A stretch of 64,000 nt of DNA from Paguma larvata (GCA_030068075.1 CM057839.1:50930960-50994959); one strand, 5' to 3'. Positions 34,561 to 48,375 are shown, numbered from the stretch's first letter. Translations and numbers: made by a program. The notes: generated by a model not told the origin, from the letters alone.

Positions 34561-37019
34561 ATTTTTAGGGACATGAGCCAGTAGTTGTTTCTGAGAAGTG
34601 AAAATATGTACTAGCCTTTTGATCCAGAACTATTGGGCACAAAGACATTTTTATAATAGTAGTACTGTTCATTAGTTTTCAGGTCTAGAACTTGCCGATT
34701 AATATGGGCAGATAATTTATTGTCTGTCATCTAGCCAGCCCACCAATATTTGGAAATTCAAAAACAGGAAGAGGCCTGTCAGAATGGATACTCTTGGAAG
34801 CAAGGGATGAGTCAGGGAGCACTTGAAAACCTTACTGTGGGATGGAAGAGAAATATTTATTACCATGGATGGTATATTGTATCTCGGTGAGATCTGTCCT
34901 TAAGAAGTAAGGTCCTACTGTATTTATATATAGGCTTTCATTTATAACAAAGGGCCAAATGTGATCTTTATTGTATATTCCTATTGCATGAAGTATTCTT
35001 ATAAATATGCCCATCTGTTTTGTATTATACAATAAGTTCATACTAATGAGAATTTCTTATACATAAAGCTAGGTTTCACTAGTAAAAATCTACGTTACAG
35101 GCTTTCTAGAAAAAAAAAACACCATAGTTTTATTATGTTCATGTAAGGAATGCTTAAGACTAATTGAAATGCTCAGAGGATGACGTATTCTGGTTAATTC
35201 ATTTTCTGGGAAAAAACTGGTTAACCAGAAAGTACACACACATTCGTCTGCAGCAGTGAGGACGTTAAGGAGGAATATACTTGACAAAAACCAGTTATCT
35301 TGTGGTTTGTGACACTCTATCTTGTGATTTCAGCATTGAAAGTATTCTGATCAATCTTAAGTGTTTACTTATCTGGGTTAATCAAGACTTCCTTTACCTA
35401 TAAACTCTACAAATAAGCCAGTTTTCTCTTATTCCCTTGAAATTTATTTAATGAAGAGATTAGAAAGATTTAAGTAGCAATTTTTATAGAAAGCACATAC
35501 ACTATATAGAATAAAGCATAGAGATATTCACCAATAAACATTGTGTCAATGAATAAATGTAAATGAGTGAGGATACCTGCCTGGGAGCAATGATTCTTCT
35601 ATTAAACATTATTGCTTCTATTATCTTTAACATTTCATCCTGTTCCACCAATGGATATTTTTTTCAAATGGTACAGATTAATAACATAAAAAGTAAGTTG
35701 CTGGATAAAGGTAAGCTTTTTATACATTATTTATAAAATAACAAATTATAAATCAGTGGAAACAATAAAAAATTTTCTTTGTGGTTCTCAGTATTTTGAT
35801 GTAGCAAAAAATATTTTCCTAAATACCTGTTAGTTTGCCAGCTGCTCTAAATGGTGGAAACAGTATTGCCCAGCGAAGAGAAGATACAGACCTTCCTTTT
35901 TAAGGAGTCCCAGGTTCTTGACGGGACATCTCATGGCAAGATTAACTCGTGATTCACGTACTTAACAAGGACACCCTTCGTTAGAGGAGTCTGTTCTCCT
36001 GGGTGCTGATGTGGAACTAAACTATGCCTTTGAGTCACCACTTACCATAATTTTATAATGATCATTTGTTTTTATGAATAAAAAAACTGGGAACTACACA
36101 TGTCAGTGTGCATGGACAGCAGGCGATGTAAACTTAACAGCTCAAATCTGAGCCCGAGATCCAGCCCCCCCTGCTCTCCCCAAGCCCCCTCAGTGACAGG
36201 CAGCAGGCAGCCCCATTCTTTGGGCCGTTCAGGCCACAGGACTACAGGCATCTTTGCCTCCTCTTTCTTTCAGAGCTCATGCCTAGTGGGCTGGCCAATC
36301 CCCGGGGCACCTGGTGTTCCCCCATCTCTTCCCATGGCCGGGCCTATCCCCAGTGCAAACACGGTTCTTTCTCCCCTGGACTGCTGCCATGGCCTCCTGC
36401 CTGGCCTCCCTGCCTCCTTGCCTCTCCCTTGCCCCCATGGTCCCCTCTCCACACAGGAATCAGAAGAATCTTTAGAAAAACACATTGTAATTCGCAGGAA
36501 ACACATTAAAAATTCAGGCATGATTAATTTTTTTAAAAGCCTGACTGAACTTCTCTTTCTCTAGTTATTTTCAGGAATGAAATGATATTTGTCTCTATGG
36601 CACGTTGTATGAATGATCACATTTTTCGCTTCCTTCTATCCCTCCTCTATATCAACTTCTTGATTTTTGTTTCATTTTTGAGATACCATGAGAATTTAGG
36701 CCCCACTTAATATTATCATTAAATTCACTTTTCCATATTGTGTATCTTTTTCAAAGAACTATTCTTGATATTTGAGTTTTCTTTGAAACATATTTTCCAC
36801 AATTATTTAGACCTGATTCTGTGTTTAACTGAATGCTGAGGTTCATTGCCAGTTCTTTCATACCATGAATTTCCCATTCTTAAAAAATCTGATTCTCTTC
36901 TTAATTGTCTGGAATATTTATACATATATGCTTACATCTGTATGTGTGTGCACATGTGTGTATATATATTTACTTCAAAATTATTTTCAGAAAGAGTACT
37001 TAAGTGACATCTATTTTAA

Positions 37020-37260
37020 GTCTCTCAGTATTTGAAAGTGTCTTTCTATCTCTTCGTACTTTGGCTGAGTATAGAAGTCTCAGGTCACAACTCCCCTTGT
37101 CCCCCAGATCTTGCAAACATTCTGTCACTATCTTCTGGCATTCAACATTTCAGAGACAACTAATGTAAGATTAATTTTTATCTAATAATAGCTTGTTTTT
37201 TGTCCACTGGTATTCTTTTAGGATATTTTCTTTGTTTCCGAAATGTTAACGTTCCACGAA
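37020..37260 (+). mobile_element. possible old LINE-derived remnant
   Basis: TGGCTGAGTATAGAAGTCTC, then ACTATCTTCTGGCATTCAAC and TTTTAGGATATTTTCTTTG resemble a dispersed mammalian LINE segment. Highly diverged. Confidence 0.35.
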
Positions 37261-37848
37261 GCTGTAAAAAGCACTTATCTCTTTTCATTACTTTTGCCTG
37301 GTACTCAGGGAAGTTTTTTTCATCCATAGACTTAGGTCTGTCTTCAGCTCAATATAGTTTTATTGTTGTTGCTGTTGTTACTTTGATTATTGCTTATGTG
37401 TTCCTTTTGGTCCACTTGGGAAATATCATTGGCTCATACAGCATGTATTTACTGCACAACTCCGCTGTGCCAACGTTCTACGTATGGGGATGGCTCATGG
37501 CTCTGTGTGTTAGCTCTCTGCTCTGTTTTTATTGATCAGCTTTCTTTTGGTTTTTATCTCTTTATTTCCTCTACAGTCTGGAATAACAATTCAAGTTTCC
37601 ACCCGCATTAGTACTTAGACTTAGGACTGGAATGAGTCTGTTCCTTCTACTTTTCATGTAGATTTCAGTTTTGGCATTGCAGTTTTAGTTTTTAAAATAA
37701 TCTTTCCTTATTGCATTCAACTCCCTTATTATTTCTGCTTGCTTCTTAGCCAGACCCTTTTAAATCCATGTCTCATTTCACATACTTCAAGTTTCTTTGA
37801 ATTGTGAGAACACAAAGCAGATGTTTTCTAAAAATCTGGTGTTTTCTG

Positions 37849-37885
37849 AAAAAAAACAAAACAAACCAAAACAAAACAAAACAAA
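37849..37885. repeat. AAAAC tract
   Basis: Run of A-rich ACAAA/AAAAC units in a VWA8 intron. Confidence 0.8.
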
Positions 37886-39989
37886 CTCTAGCCCGGCGGC
37901 ATCTTCTGCCTTTACATCGTGGATGCTTGTTACTCTACCTCACTGCAGAATCATTTCATCGATCCCATGTCATTTCAGTTCTGGGTGTTCCTGTTCTTGA
38001 ATGATGAGATGGCTGCACAAAACTGTGTAGGAACAGATTGGGTAGACTCTCTTTGCTTGTATTTATTCACCATTTTGTTATTACTAGAGTTCTTGAAGAT
38101 TTTAAACTGGTGTTCATAGTTGAACTAAATCTATTTACTACTTAGCTCAGGAACTCAGTAGGGAAGGAGTTGGAACTGCGGACAGTCACAGCATGAGAAC
38201 TTCATCTCCACATCATTTCTTACTTTGTTTGGAAAAGCCATTGCGATGGGGCCACTTGGCATTTGTTTGATCTCGTCTTCAAGCCAAGTGTAAGTTAAGG
38301 TTGGGCTGGCCCCTTTCCCGGTGGTATTCTCCTTCCAGTTTTCTGTTTGTCGTAGCTGCTGCATAAAATCTAGATCTCCCCAGCCCCACTGCTCCCAGTG
38401 TTGCTACTTTCAACTGCTGCTGCTTGGCAGGTGACAAAATGGAGTCAAGTGATCTGCTTCTCAGCAGCTTAAGGGTCTCACATCTATTCGTCACCTCACC
38501 AAGTAAGAAACGTCAGTTTGATTCTGTTGGGTTTCATGCACTTCCTTGCTAGTAATGCTATTTCTTAGAGAGGGTTTTGAGTTGTTGCTAGTGCTACCAT
38601 TCACAGGGTCTCATCACACTCCATTTAGCAAATATTCTTCAAAGCTTCTTGGATGTCACTAGCACTCTTCTCTAATTTCTATCATCATATGGTTTTTCGC
38701 TGTTTACAGCTTTTTGTTATTTTAACATTTTCATGGTCATCCGGTGAAGACTGAGTTAGATGCCTGTTCTCACGCAGCCTGGAAGTCAGGACTATATTTC
38801 TCAGCCGCACTTGGTTGAAGTTGTCCCCTCGTGGCCATGGATGCCATGTGCTGAGTGATGAGCCATTCAGGTGCTAGGAAGAGTAACTGGTATTTCACTG
38901 TTCTCCTCGAAATGCAGGCGTTCCTTGATATGGCTGTTTCCACCTTTCCTCTCTCTTTGCTCTGTAGTCTCAACCTTAGTCAACACACCTTCTCTCTTAG
39001 TGTGGGCTGTTTCTCTGTACAGACGATGATAAGAATGCGGGCATAGACATGCAGGTGGATGTGCAGCCCTATCTGGTCCTCGCCTTGCTCCTGAACTCCA
39101 GAGTCGCATCTTCAAATCTTCAAATCTCATGCTTGACATTTTTATGTAGGAGTCCCAGTAGTGAGAGAAACATGATAACATCCAAAGCAAACATTTGCTT
39201 TCTTCACGAGCCTCTCCTCTTCCTAGATTCCTTGTTTCTGTCCTCTAGGGCTTGAAAACTCACTCCTCCCCTCACCTCACATTCCATTGGTCACTGTCTT
39301 CTTACCTAACTTCTTGTCCAACCTCCAAACTGTCCCATTCTTTCCAGTTTTTACTTCCATTACCTGGTTCGGGTTCTTGTCAGTTTTCACCAGGATAACT
39401 AAAGTAATTTTAATCATTTGATTTCCGTGTTCTCCCACCTCTCTCTTCTCTGTCACTTTCTTGTCTCCATGGCTATGAAGCCTCCTAAAGATGTAACTAA
39501 CTATGCCACTCCCTTTCTCAGTGACGCTCACACTCCTCACTGCTTATAGAATATGGTCAGTATGGTGCTCAAGGTCCTTGGGGGTTCACCTTCCCCCTCA
39601 TTTTCTCTCCCACTATCCCCAGCCCCATCCCCAAACTCTAAGCTCTAGTCCCTAAACAGTTTGTCATTCTCCAAACAGCTTTGTATTCAAGGCTTCTTCC
39701 TCTGTTCATAGCCTCCTTCTGTCTAGACTAGAGTTATACAAACTACCTTTGGTGAGTAAACACTTGTTACTGGTCCATGATGAAATAAGTAACAGAAATG
39801 AATACAAAGCATTTAAAAACTTGTATGGCAATTTGAAAAAGTACTTTTATGCTTGCTGAATCTAATAATAAATAATATTTGTTTGTATCTTGTATGTTAA
39901 TTTTTACATCTTTTTTCTAGTAATTCATTTCTGGTTTATTTGATAAAGCCTTAGTCCATGATTGATGAAAAACACTTGCCCTCTCTCCA

Positions 39990-40290
39990 CGGAAGGTTTG
40001 AGAAGCTCTGGTCAAGGCTTAGAAGAGTTACCAGATGAAACCATGCTCATCCTTCATGATCCAGCTCAAATGGCACTTCCTCTGTGAGTTTTCCCTAACT
40101 GTGCAGCCTAGAAATTGCACACACAGTTGTCTACATAACACAGTACTTTATTTAAAACACTGCTGTGGCATTTACCATATTGTGTCTTCTATTACAACTA
40201 CACATGTATCTTCTTTCCTAGGTCAGTCACTGAAGGCAAGGACCGTTAGGCAAAATAAGATATTCAATAAATGTCTACTGGATGAAATAT
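39990..40290 (+). mobile_element. L2 3' region
   Basis: Contains CATGATCCAGCTCAAATGGC, CTTCCTCTGTGAGTTTTCCC, GTCACTGAAGGCAAGGACCG and a TTCAATAAATGTCTACTGGA end, the layout of an L2 3' end. Confidence 0.75.
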
Positions 40291-40499
40291 AGTTATTATA
40301 GCCTAAATAAAAGGAATGAAGAAATGCCTTCCATTCTTTAGATATGAGCAAAGTGGATGCTCAGAATAAAGTTGAAATTCCTTCCCTGGCACCTACCTGC
40401 CTCTTAGCCCCAAGTCTTTGTGTGTGTTTTATGCTGAATGGAATCTTGCTCATACTTGAGAACAGACTTCAGCTCACACCTGAAACCACATAGTATCAT

Positions 40500-40790
40500 G
40501 CCTTTGCCTGTGCTGTGTTCTCTGCTGAGGCATTTTTTCACTTTCTTTTAACTGGTTAATATTCGTGTATCCTTCAAGAGCCAGCTCATGTATCCTTTCC
40601 TGAAAAATCCATCCTAGAATCCCTTTCCTCTGGGCTTCCGCTGCATTCTATGCATCTGTCTACCTAGATACTTACCATATTGAACTGAAATGATCTGTTC
40701 AGGTACCCGTCTTTCTTGCTCCTCAAAACTCTAGCCTTGTGCCCTCAGTGCCAAGCACAGTGCATGTCACATGTCAATGTTCATTTTGAA
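40500..40790 (+). mobile_element. L2 3' region
   Basis: CCTTCAAGAGCCAGCTCATG and TCCTTTCCTGAAAAATCCAT, then TGCCAAGCACAGTGCATGTC, in the same order and orientation as the copy at 39990. Confidence 0.65.
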
Positions 40791-41734
40791 CTACTAAAGG
40801 AAAAAAAGGAACATAATTGTTGGTTCATGGAGATATCATGCTAGCCAAAGCAGTCAGAGAAAGGCTAATTTCATTTAGCCTGAGAATGAAATTACTGATT
40901 GTAGATCAGTAAAAACACTGGAGAGAAGATATGATTAAAATCAGTGACTTTTTGTGGGATGGATATTTTCTTTTGTTAGGGAATGCTGGAATCAGAGATT
41001 CACATTCTGAACCAAGTATAACTGAAGTTATTATTGACTCTATTCTAATAAGAAAATTCTTGCTATTGATTCATAAAAGGTCCAAAAACCAGGACTCTAT
41101 GATGTTCCATACAGGATCCAGTCAAGAAGCAAAGAGAGGTTACTAGTGATGGCGATCTTAACTGAGAGGGACAGGTGCTGCAAAGACACACTCATTGAAG
41201 CAGACATTACCGGGAGTGGCAACAACATTCCTTTTCCTCAAACCTCGGCACAGCCACCCGGAATCAATGCGTGGGCTTGAAGCTGTACTTTGAAAAGTCA
41301 TTTCAAACGATGATTTGCTAGTTCCTGGCCAGACTTTCTGTGTTCACCAAGGAAACACCCATAGTGACTGGGATTACACAGCAACCTCAACACAGCTGGG
41401 AGCTATTAGTCAATCAGAGCCACACAGGACTGGCAGAAGATGGCGAAAAGGGGACCAAACAAAGCCGTCTTGTTTTGGTAACAATCTAAAGGTTCACATT
41501 CCACAGGAGGCCCTGTCTGTCCTTGGCCAGTAGCTGTGTTTTCAACCAGCACATCTCTCTAAACTGCGGACTAGAAGGCGCACCTGAGAGTAACATTTCT
41601 GTGGATTTAAAAAAATATCTATTTGCAATCAGGGAAACGCTTGAAAACGCTATGTCGGCATCAGGATAATGATACAAAACGTGTCCCGAGCATATGTGAG
41701 GACGGTACTTCTCACAGAACTGCAGAGTTGGCAG

Positions 41735-41985
41735 CAGCTGACAGAGGCCTCACAGGCAATAGGGACCCGAGCTTTGGGCTCAGATGCCTGGTTCACTGGC
41801 CACATGACCCAGGACAAGTCATATCATCTTTCTAGTCTTCAGTTTCCTCTGTATAAAGCAGAAACAAAAGATCTACATTTCACAAGAAATGTAGAACACG
41901 ATCCTTGCTGGTTATCATAAGGATTAAATAGCATAATAAATGTAAAGCATGTGACTGGCTTACAGTCCAGGCTGAGGAATATTAG
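41735..41985 (+). mobile_element. MIR
   Basis: ATGACCCAGGACAAGTCATA and GTCTTCAGTTTCCTCTGTAT, then ATCATAAGGATTAAATAGCA, as in the MIR core and 3' part. Confidence 0.75.
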
Positions 41986-42176
41986 CAAATACAACAGAAG
42001 TAAGGATGAAATAAATTCTTCTGCAGAGAACGCTATGTGCTAGGCATTGTTTTAAATGGTTTACATGTCTCATCTGAATTAATCTGCATAACTGCCCTAT
42101 CATCTGTCATTCCATTTTACAGAACCCGGGCTGTCTGGCTCCAGGGCTGGCACTATTAGTCACTAAAAGATGACGG

Positions 42177-42200
42177 TGATGATGATGATGATGATGATGA
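42177..42200. repeat. GAT trinucleotide repeat
   Basis: About eight GAT units, followed by GACAAC units. Confidence 0.9.
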
Positions 42201-42977
42201 CAACGACAACGGTGATGGAAGAGATCTTGATAATGATGTTGACAATGTAAGGCAACTAGTAGACTCCTTGGCACATGGTAATTGCTTAGTAAATGCTTGC
42301 TGTTATCATAACGCTTGTATTATTTGTGAAGATTTGTAGGGATGGTAGTTCTACAACCATTTTAGGTACTTCGTCCAAGGATTACATTATTTTTATTCCC
42401 TTTCTTATTTCTTAGAACGCTTTCTTGCTATTATTTAAGCCTATTTTCTCTTTTTCAGGTTTCTGAGGAAGAAGAGAATTAAAACATCCCTTAAATAATT
42501 AGTTACTCTATTTGAGGATATCTAGAAAGTTATTAACCCTAGTTCCTTTATGTTTTTTTTAATAGGTGCCAATTTATTGTTTTCCATCCATTTCATCTTA
42601 TCTGTTGCTTTTCTTTGAGCCCTTCCCAGTTTTCTTTCACATGTCTCTTTGAGGGTGGAGAGCAAAACTGAGCAGTTTCTGATGCTGGTCTCATTGCTGT
42701 GGACTTTAGCAGAAGGGTCATTCCTTAACAGTAACCCTAATTCTATCTCAAGTATAACTAGTGTCCTACTTGAAGAAGTCAGAGTAGTGGGTCTGCCTTT
42801 TCTTCCGTTGGCTGATCTGGTGAACACAATATCATTTATCTTAAATGGTTGATGTGAGGATTGAATGTGGTGAAATCTGTAAAAGTAACTATAGCTTGGT
42901 GCCCAATGAATATCAGTCAAGACACGAACTAATACCAGATGAAGATTCTCATTCTTAAAATTAAAAATATATTCTTA

Positions 42978-43197
42978 GGGTGCCTGAATGGCTCAATTAG
43001 TTAAGTGTCTGACTTCAGCTAGGTCACGATCTCACAGTTTGTGGGTTTTGAGCCCTGCGTCAGGCTCTGTGCTGACATTTCAGAGCCCGGAGCCTGCTTC
43101 AGATTCTGTGTCTCCCTCTCTCTCTCTCCGTTCTCCACTCACACTCTGTCAGTCTCTCTCTTTAAAAAATAAGTAAACATTAAAAAAATTAAAATAA
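42978..43197 (+). mobile_element. felid SINE
   Basis: Forward copy with head GGGTGCCTGAATGGCTCAAT and tail AAAATAAGTAAACATT. Short matching flanks (ATATATTCTT and ACATATTCTT). Confidence 0.92.
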
Positions 43198-43339
43198 ATA
43201 CATATTCTTGTATTCCTCTCCAGTACTATGAGTAATCTGATGACCTATTTGTACACAGGGTAAAACCCAATATTGTCTGTATGTTCTCATGGAAGCCAAG
43301 GCCAGATCATGATCTGGTCTTTGTGATTTTGACAGCCTT

Positions 43340-43680
43340 CTCCTTTGCCACTTATCCCCCACCATGCACATGTGCTTCAGAGTCAAACTGAACAACCTGC
43401 ACTTGTACATCACGTGTCCCATGTCTGGAATGCCCTGACTCCTCAACCATCTGTAAAATCCTTAGCCTCTTTCAAGTGTGAACTCAAGCATTACATTCTC
43501 CACGAGGCCCTTCTTCGTTCATTCCACGGCATCGCGCACATACTTTCCTATGGAATGTAAGAAATCATTTGCCTATTTGTCTTCTTTGAGTTCCTTTTTT
43601 GAGGGCAGGGGCTGCATTTATTTTTATATCCCTAATGTCTGGTGTGCATTAGGAACTTAAGAAATGAATGACTGGCTAAA
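43340..43680 (+). mobile_element. L2 3' region
   Basis: TCTGGAATGCCCTGACTCCT, CAAGTGTGAACTCAAGCATT, TGAGGGCAGGGGCTGCATTT and GGTGTGCATTAGGAACTTAA follow the L2 order. Confidence 0.75.
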
Positions 43681-44495
43681 CCACTCATTCTTCAGTTTTA
43701 ATATAAGCACTATCTCTCATTGCCCTCATCTCCCGTGAATCACTTATTTTGGCTCTTATTCACCTTTTGCCTTGCCATGGAGATGAGAGCCTACCCAGAA
43801 ATCGCCCTCAATGCCCAGGGTCATGAGCACTGGTAAAGTGAGTATCTTTACTGGAAAAAAATCCAATCATTAAATGTTACTTTGTTCACACGATTTGCAT
43901 ATGGATTTTTTTTTTAGAGTAAATTCTCCAAATAACAAGTCTTTGCTCAGGAAATACTAAAGCATCTTAATCAGTATTTTAAGGGGCAAGAGCAAATATT
44001 AACTGGTTCTGAGGCAACCACAGCCTAAAACTGGAAAAAAAAAAAAAAAAGGGCAGGCAATGCAGGGGCAGGGGGAGCACTGGAGGAGATGCCAGGAGAC
44101 ACAGAGAATGCACGGCCTGGATGATCCAAAATGCTCCCCCATCTATAGTCAATGACAGTGAAATGAGTTTTGGAAGCGAATTCTATCCGTGGATTTCCAG
44201 TAGAGGTGGGACACTCATAGATCTTACATAAGAGGGAAATCAGGGAGTCTGGGGTCTTCTAGGATTGCTGGTCAAATTACTGCTTCTCGGACAGGATAGG
44301 AGAGGTCAAATATTTTCCTTGGAGGGCTGACCTAAGTAGGCCTGGGGGTGGTCTGCAGTTTTACACAAACATTTTGGCATTGATTGCTTTTTTTCTGACT
44401 GGTCGATTAGGGTTTGGATAACTTTTCCCCAATAGTTTTGGGATGGGTCCAGCTTTGGGCCCGGATTATTTTCTTAGTCCATTATTGGAGATTAC

Positions 44496-44604
44496 CTGCA
44501 AATTATCCAGGATGACTCGGAGGGAGTGCACCTGCCGTCGAACAGCCCCTGAGAACCTTTCATAGGTTGTGGCATCATATTCACTCATTTGGATCTCCTT
44601 TAGC
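44496..44604 (-). CDS. VWA8: VWA8 coding exon (helical segment)
   Basis: Exon of 109 nt. The acceptor is CCCCTCTGATTTCAG and the donor is TTGCAG/GTAATCTCC. The first base G completes an Arg codon (CG|G) started in the exon at 50817. The frame continues LKEIQMSEYDATTYERFSGA and then VRRQVHSLRVILDNLQ, ending in phase 0. The composition suggests a long amphipathic helix rich in Arg, Lys and Glu, a likely structural segment between the ATPase part and the VWA domain. The role is inferred; the VWA8 assignment is clear from the sequence. Confidence 0.96.
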
Positions 44605-44818
44605 CTGAAATCAGAGGGGGTAAAAAAGACAGTAGCTGCAATCATGTGTATGTGGTCTTTTACATCCATTCATCTGCTGCTAGAACTATAGCAAAGTCCT
44701 TGGTATCTGATGTTGCCTTGAAGGAGAAAACACAAGAAGCGATGTTTCCAGTTAGAAGATTCTAAGGAAGAAAACGTCCAATGGTAGGCTGGTAAAGGGT
44801 TAACAAGTAGCCTTCCAG

Positions 44819-44846
44819 AACAAACCAAACCAAACCAAACCAACCA
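44819..44846. repeat. CAAAC pentanucleotide tract
   Basis: Four or five CAAAC units about 220 bp upstream (in transcript sense) of a VWA8 exon. Confidence 0.85.
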
Positions 44847-46139
44847 AAAGCCCTGACTTAGAGTATTTGCTGATTTCTGTGGTGTAAATCCTTCCACCAT
44901 GATAAACTCCGAGCTACTAACAGTAGGATCACAGAGCACAGACTTGGAAAGGAAAGCGTGCAAATGGCTCTCATGAGCCAGTGAGTCAGCTCTAGAGCAA
45001 ACCACGGCCATATCCCAAAGACGTGTCACGATGTTGGCAGCTAGTCAGTTCATGTGGCAGGTTCCTAGAAGAGCTCCGTGGGTTTCTTTTAGAGTCCAAG
45101 GGCATACATTTGGTTGGCCAAGATAACAGTTCGGGCCCAAAGAATGTAATTTAATGTGTTGCTATGTGGAATACAAGAGTTTTCTGAAATTGCTGTGTAC
45201 TTTTAATAGGATAATTGTGTTTTCATATTATTGTGGCTTTGAAGTTCTATCCTGCTAGCACGGTGCTCCTTTATATTTATGAAATGAATGACTGAAATAA
45301 AAATAAGACTCAGGATTGTTTAAAATGCAGCATCTTAAACTAATCATAAGGATAAGGTTCATTCACGGAGTGAGGCTCCCATGGGCTTTACAGTGTTGCA
45401 TCCATAATACACTAATCTGATCACATGTTTCTGTAAGTTTCTATAAATGGAAAGGGTGCTGATACTAGAACAGGCACTAAGGAATGCATGTCTACAAAAC
45501 CTAGCAATGGCACAGTCTTCTGAACTGCTGTGCGTGCATGTGTGCGTGTACGTGTACACATGCGTGCAGTGCCGGCAGGTGTGGATTCCTGTGCGTACGG
45601 CAGAAACTCTTATCTAAAATCTAGATTTATCATCTCAGGCTGGAACAGAAACCTCAGACGCCAGACGAGAATGAACCGTCTCTCTTCTTCCATGTGAGGT
45701 CAAGCACCGGGAAGAATCCAGCCATCACACATCTGGGCTTACTGGAATCACATGACATTAGGCCTACACTGCCGAGCAGAGATGCCCAGTTCCCGGAGGG
45801 GTCAGCTCACGCCAGCTCAGGTTGCAAGATCCCGCGTGAAGGCCACATCAAGTCTGTAAAACTGATCATTCTTATTCATGAATCTTCTACAGATATCTAC
45901 TATGAAACCTCTGCACGTCACTGCTTTTACTAGATATGCCTATTTCTCTATCATAGTGTTTTTCAAACTTTATTTCACAGGAAGAAATACGCTTTACATT
46001 GAGATCCAGTGGATATCAACACATATGCATATATGTGTGTGTGTGTATAACTAAACCAAAAATATGACGAAAAATACATTTTTTACATGTGATTTACTAC
46101 ATGGATATTTTCTCTTCTATTCCTCTGGGAAGAGAAATA

Positions 46140-46215
46140 GTCTTATTTTTTCTTTGAATCTCCACTACCTAGTGCAATGCCTGGCACATGGTAGCACTCA
46201 ATAAATGCCGTCAGA
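46140..46215 (+). mobile_element. L2 terminal fragment
   Basis: GTGCAATGCCTGGCACATGG followed by CACTCAATAAATGCCGTCAG. Confidence 0.65.
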
Positions 46216-46613
46216 TAGCACTCTGAAAACACTGACTATCAAAAGGTAAATAATAGCTAAATGGTGTTCCCCAAAGTGACATGCCAAGGGGCCCTTCTAA
46301 ATTTAATTTACTCCCTGTTCTGAAGAACGGCTAGGAATACGTGTATAGGACTTGACCTCCTAACAATACCTCTCATGTTTGCTTTTGGCAGTCTCTTAAA
46401 CCTCTCTATAAATTTTCATTAGATTAAGTTATGTCTTAAGTCTCAAGGCTGACAGAAGCTGGGCACCATGAATACTGCAGGACAAGCTACTTCCCCTGCT
46501 TCACACATAGGAAGCTAATATGCTCTGTCCCATAGAAGGGAGATTAATACTTTTCAAAGAAGGGAGATTAGGAAAAAAAATGTAGCTATAGCTTGTCCTT
46601 AGGAGGGAGAAAA

Positions 46614-46615
<2 letters not shown>

Positions 46616-46644
<29 letters not shown>
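46616..46644. repeat. CA dinucleotide repeat
   Basis: About 14 uninterrupted AC units. Confidence 0.95.
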
Positions 46645-46647
<3 letters not shown>

Positions 46648-47640
46648 CAGGAGTCAGGCAAGTTGGTAAGTCACCTTGGGTGGACTGGTTTTTGTAGTGA
46701 GATCAGAATCTGTTCCCATGATAGGGCTACCTCTGGCATGGACACGTTGCACCCCGAAACACACCACATGCTGTTTTAATTATGAAGAAGTCTGGAAATC
46801 ATATTCCAGGTTGTGTCAGCTTTCAGAAAGATCACCTACAAGGTGCTTAAAGCTGATAAATTCTGAAAGATGAAGACCAAAGCAGGGAACAGGGAAAGAA
46901 AATAGGAAATCTTAGCCTCTGGACCAGATAAGCTTCCTGGTGCTAATACTCTCAAGCCCACAAAACTAGCTGGAAATATGTCTTTTTGCTGCTTTAACCC
47001 TGATCAAAACTGCAGGGCACAGCTGCTTCACATCCTAGTAATCTATGTGGACTAACTGCATTTTGTTGGCACAGTATATTTTTAAAGGGTATATTTATTG
47101 TTACGTATGAGTCTGGGAATTTCAGTTCTCATTTTACTTTTCTTATAGGTCAGTCTTAAATACTATAATTTTGGATCAGTTATGAGGAAAACAAACATAA
47201 GCTGAGATCTATGGTGTGAGGCTGATGAGTTTTACAAATGGTAGTAGATACATTCCACTGCTGGCACCCACCTTAAATGCTCTTTCAGGCACGTGAAGTA
47301 CCTCACCATCGATTTCATTCATGTTTTGTTGCTTTAATGTTTCCTTCCTGCCTTCTGCATGTCTTACGCTTGTCTACCTCTGTTAGTTTTCCTGAATGAA
47401 CCTTTTTTTTAAAAGTATTATTTAAATTCTAGTTAATTTATAGCATAATAATAGTTTTAGGTGTACAATTAATTCTTGATGTGTAGGGACAGGCATTGAA
47501 CTGGAATTGAGATACAAATGAATGCGAGCTAGAGGCTGTGCTGATGATGTCAAGACGTATCAGGAGTATTAGGCTCTTTAAGGCAATATGGGGGACCTCT
47601 AGGCTGATGGATGCATCTGGCTTTCAGTCTGGTTTCAGCC

Positions 47641-47815
47641 AGTTTCTTCTTTTTTTAAGTTTTAATTTTAATTCCAATTAGTTAACATACAGCGTTATAT
47701 TAGTTATAGATGTACAATATGGTGATCCCACACTTCCTCACATTACCCTGTGCTCATCACAAGTGCCGTCCTTAATCCCCATCACCTATTTAACCCATTG
47801 CCCCACTCTGCCTAG
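47641..47815 (-). mobile_element. carnivore L1 fragment
   Basis: ATTCCAATTAGTTAACATAC, then GTGCTCATCACAAGTGCCGT and CTTAATCCCCATCACCTATT recur widely in carnivore L1 copies. A related short piece lies at 47401-47475. The strand is assigned from recall. Confidence 0.65.
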
Positions 47816-48166
47816 CTTTAGCCAGTTTCTGAATTAAGTATTAGCTGGTCTTTGAATAAAGCATTACTTGTGCATATTATTTATTTCACAAGTGTGTACG
47901 AGTGTTTGCCACACACTAGGTTTGGGGTATAGGCACTGGGGATATATTACAGAACAAAATATTCTGCCTGTTAAGGCCAGTGGAGGAGAAATCAACTCTT
48001 CATATAAATAATAATATAAAGGGGAAGACGGATAAGAACTATGAGAAAAGGTCCAGGGCATAAGAAAACATAAATGGAGGGAACTGACCTCATTCGACAT
48101 ATACCTATGGTTGCAAAATAGCTTTAAAACAGACTATTTGATGATAGTGAAGAATTATTACTTTTT

Positions 48167-48358
48167 TTTTTTTTTTTTTTTGAGAGAGAGTACGTGCATG
48201 TGAGCAGAGGAGGGGCAAAGGGAAAGAGAGAGAATCTTAAGCAGGCTCCATGCCCCGCAAAGAGCCTGACATGGGGCTTGATCTCATGACCCTGGGATTA
48301 TGACCTGAGCCAAAATTGAGAGTCAGTTGCTCAACTGACTGAGCCACACAGGCGCCCC
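48167..48358 (-). mobile_element. felid SINE with 17-bp duplication
   Basis: Inverted copy ending GAGCCACACAGGCGCCCC. AAGAATTATTACTTTTT is repeated at 48150-48166 and 48359-48375. It sits inside an older L1M 3' end. Confidence 0.95.
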
Positions 48359-48375
48359 AAGAATTATTACTTTTT

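Larger units (their letters stand above)
29274..44495 (-). other. VWA8: VWA8 intron of 15.2 kb
   Basis: Largest complete intron in the window. It holds a young truncated L1, an old L1M copy broken by a SINE, MIR and L2 remnants and several felid SINEs, listed separately. Stretches at 34600-36050 and 38000-39500 hold nothing I can name. A GC-rich block at 36130-36470 looks like a diverged repeat and has no protein motif. Confidence 0.85.

Noticed and set aside
36100..36564. 154-codon plus-strand frame rich in Pro and Ser
   Set aside because: GC-rich diverged intronic sequence; no motif, no conserved domain, no splice-site pattern.
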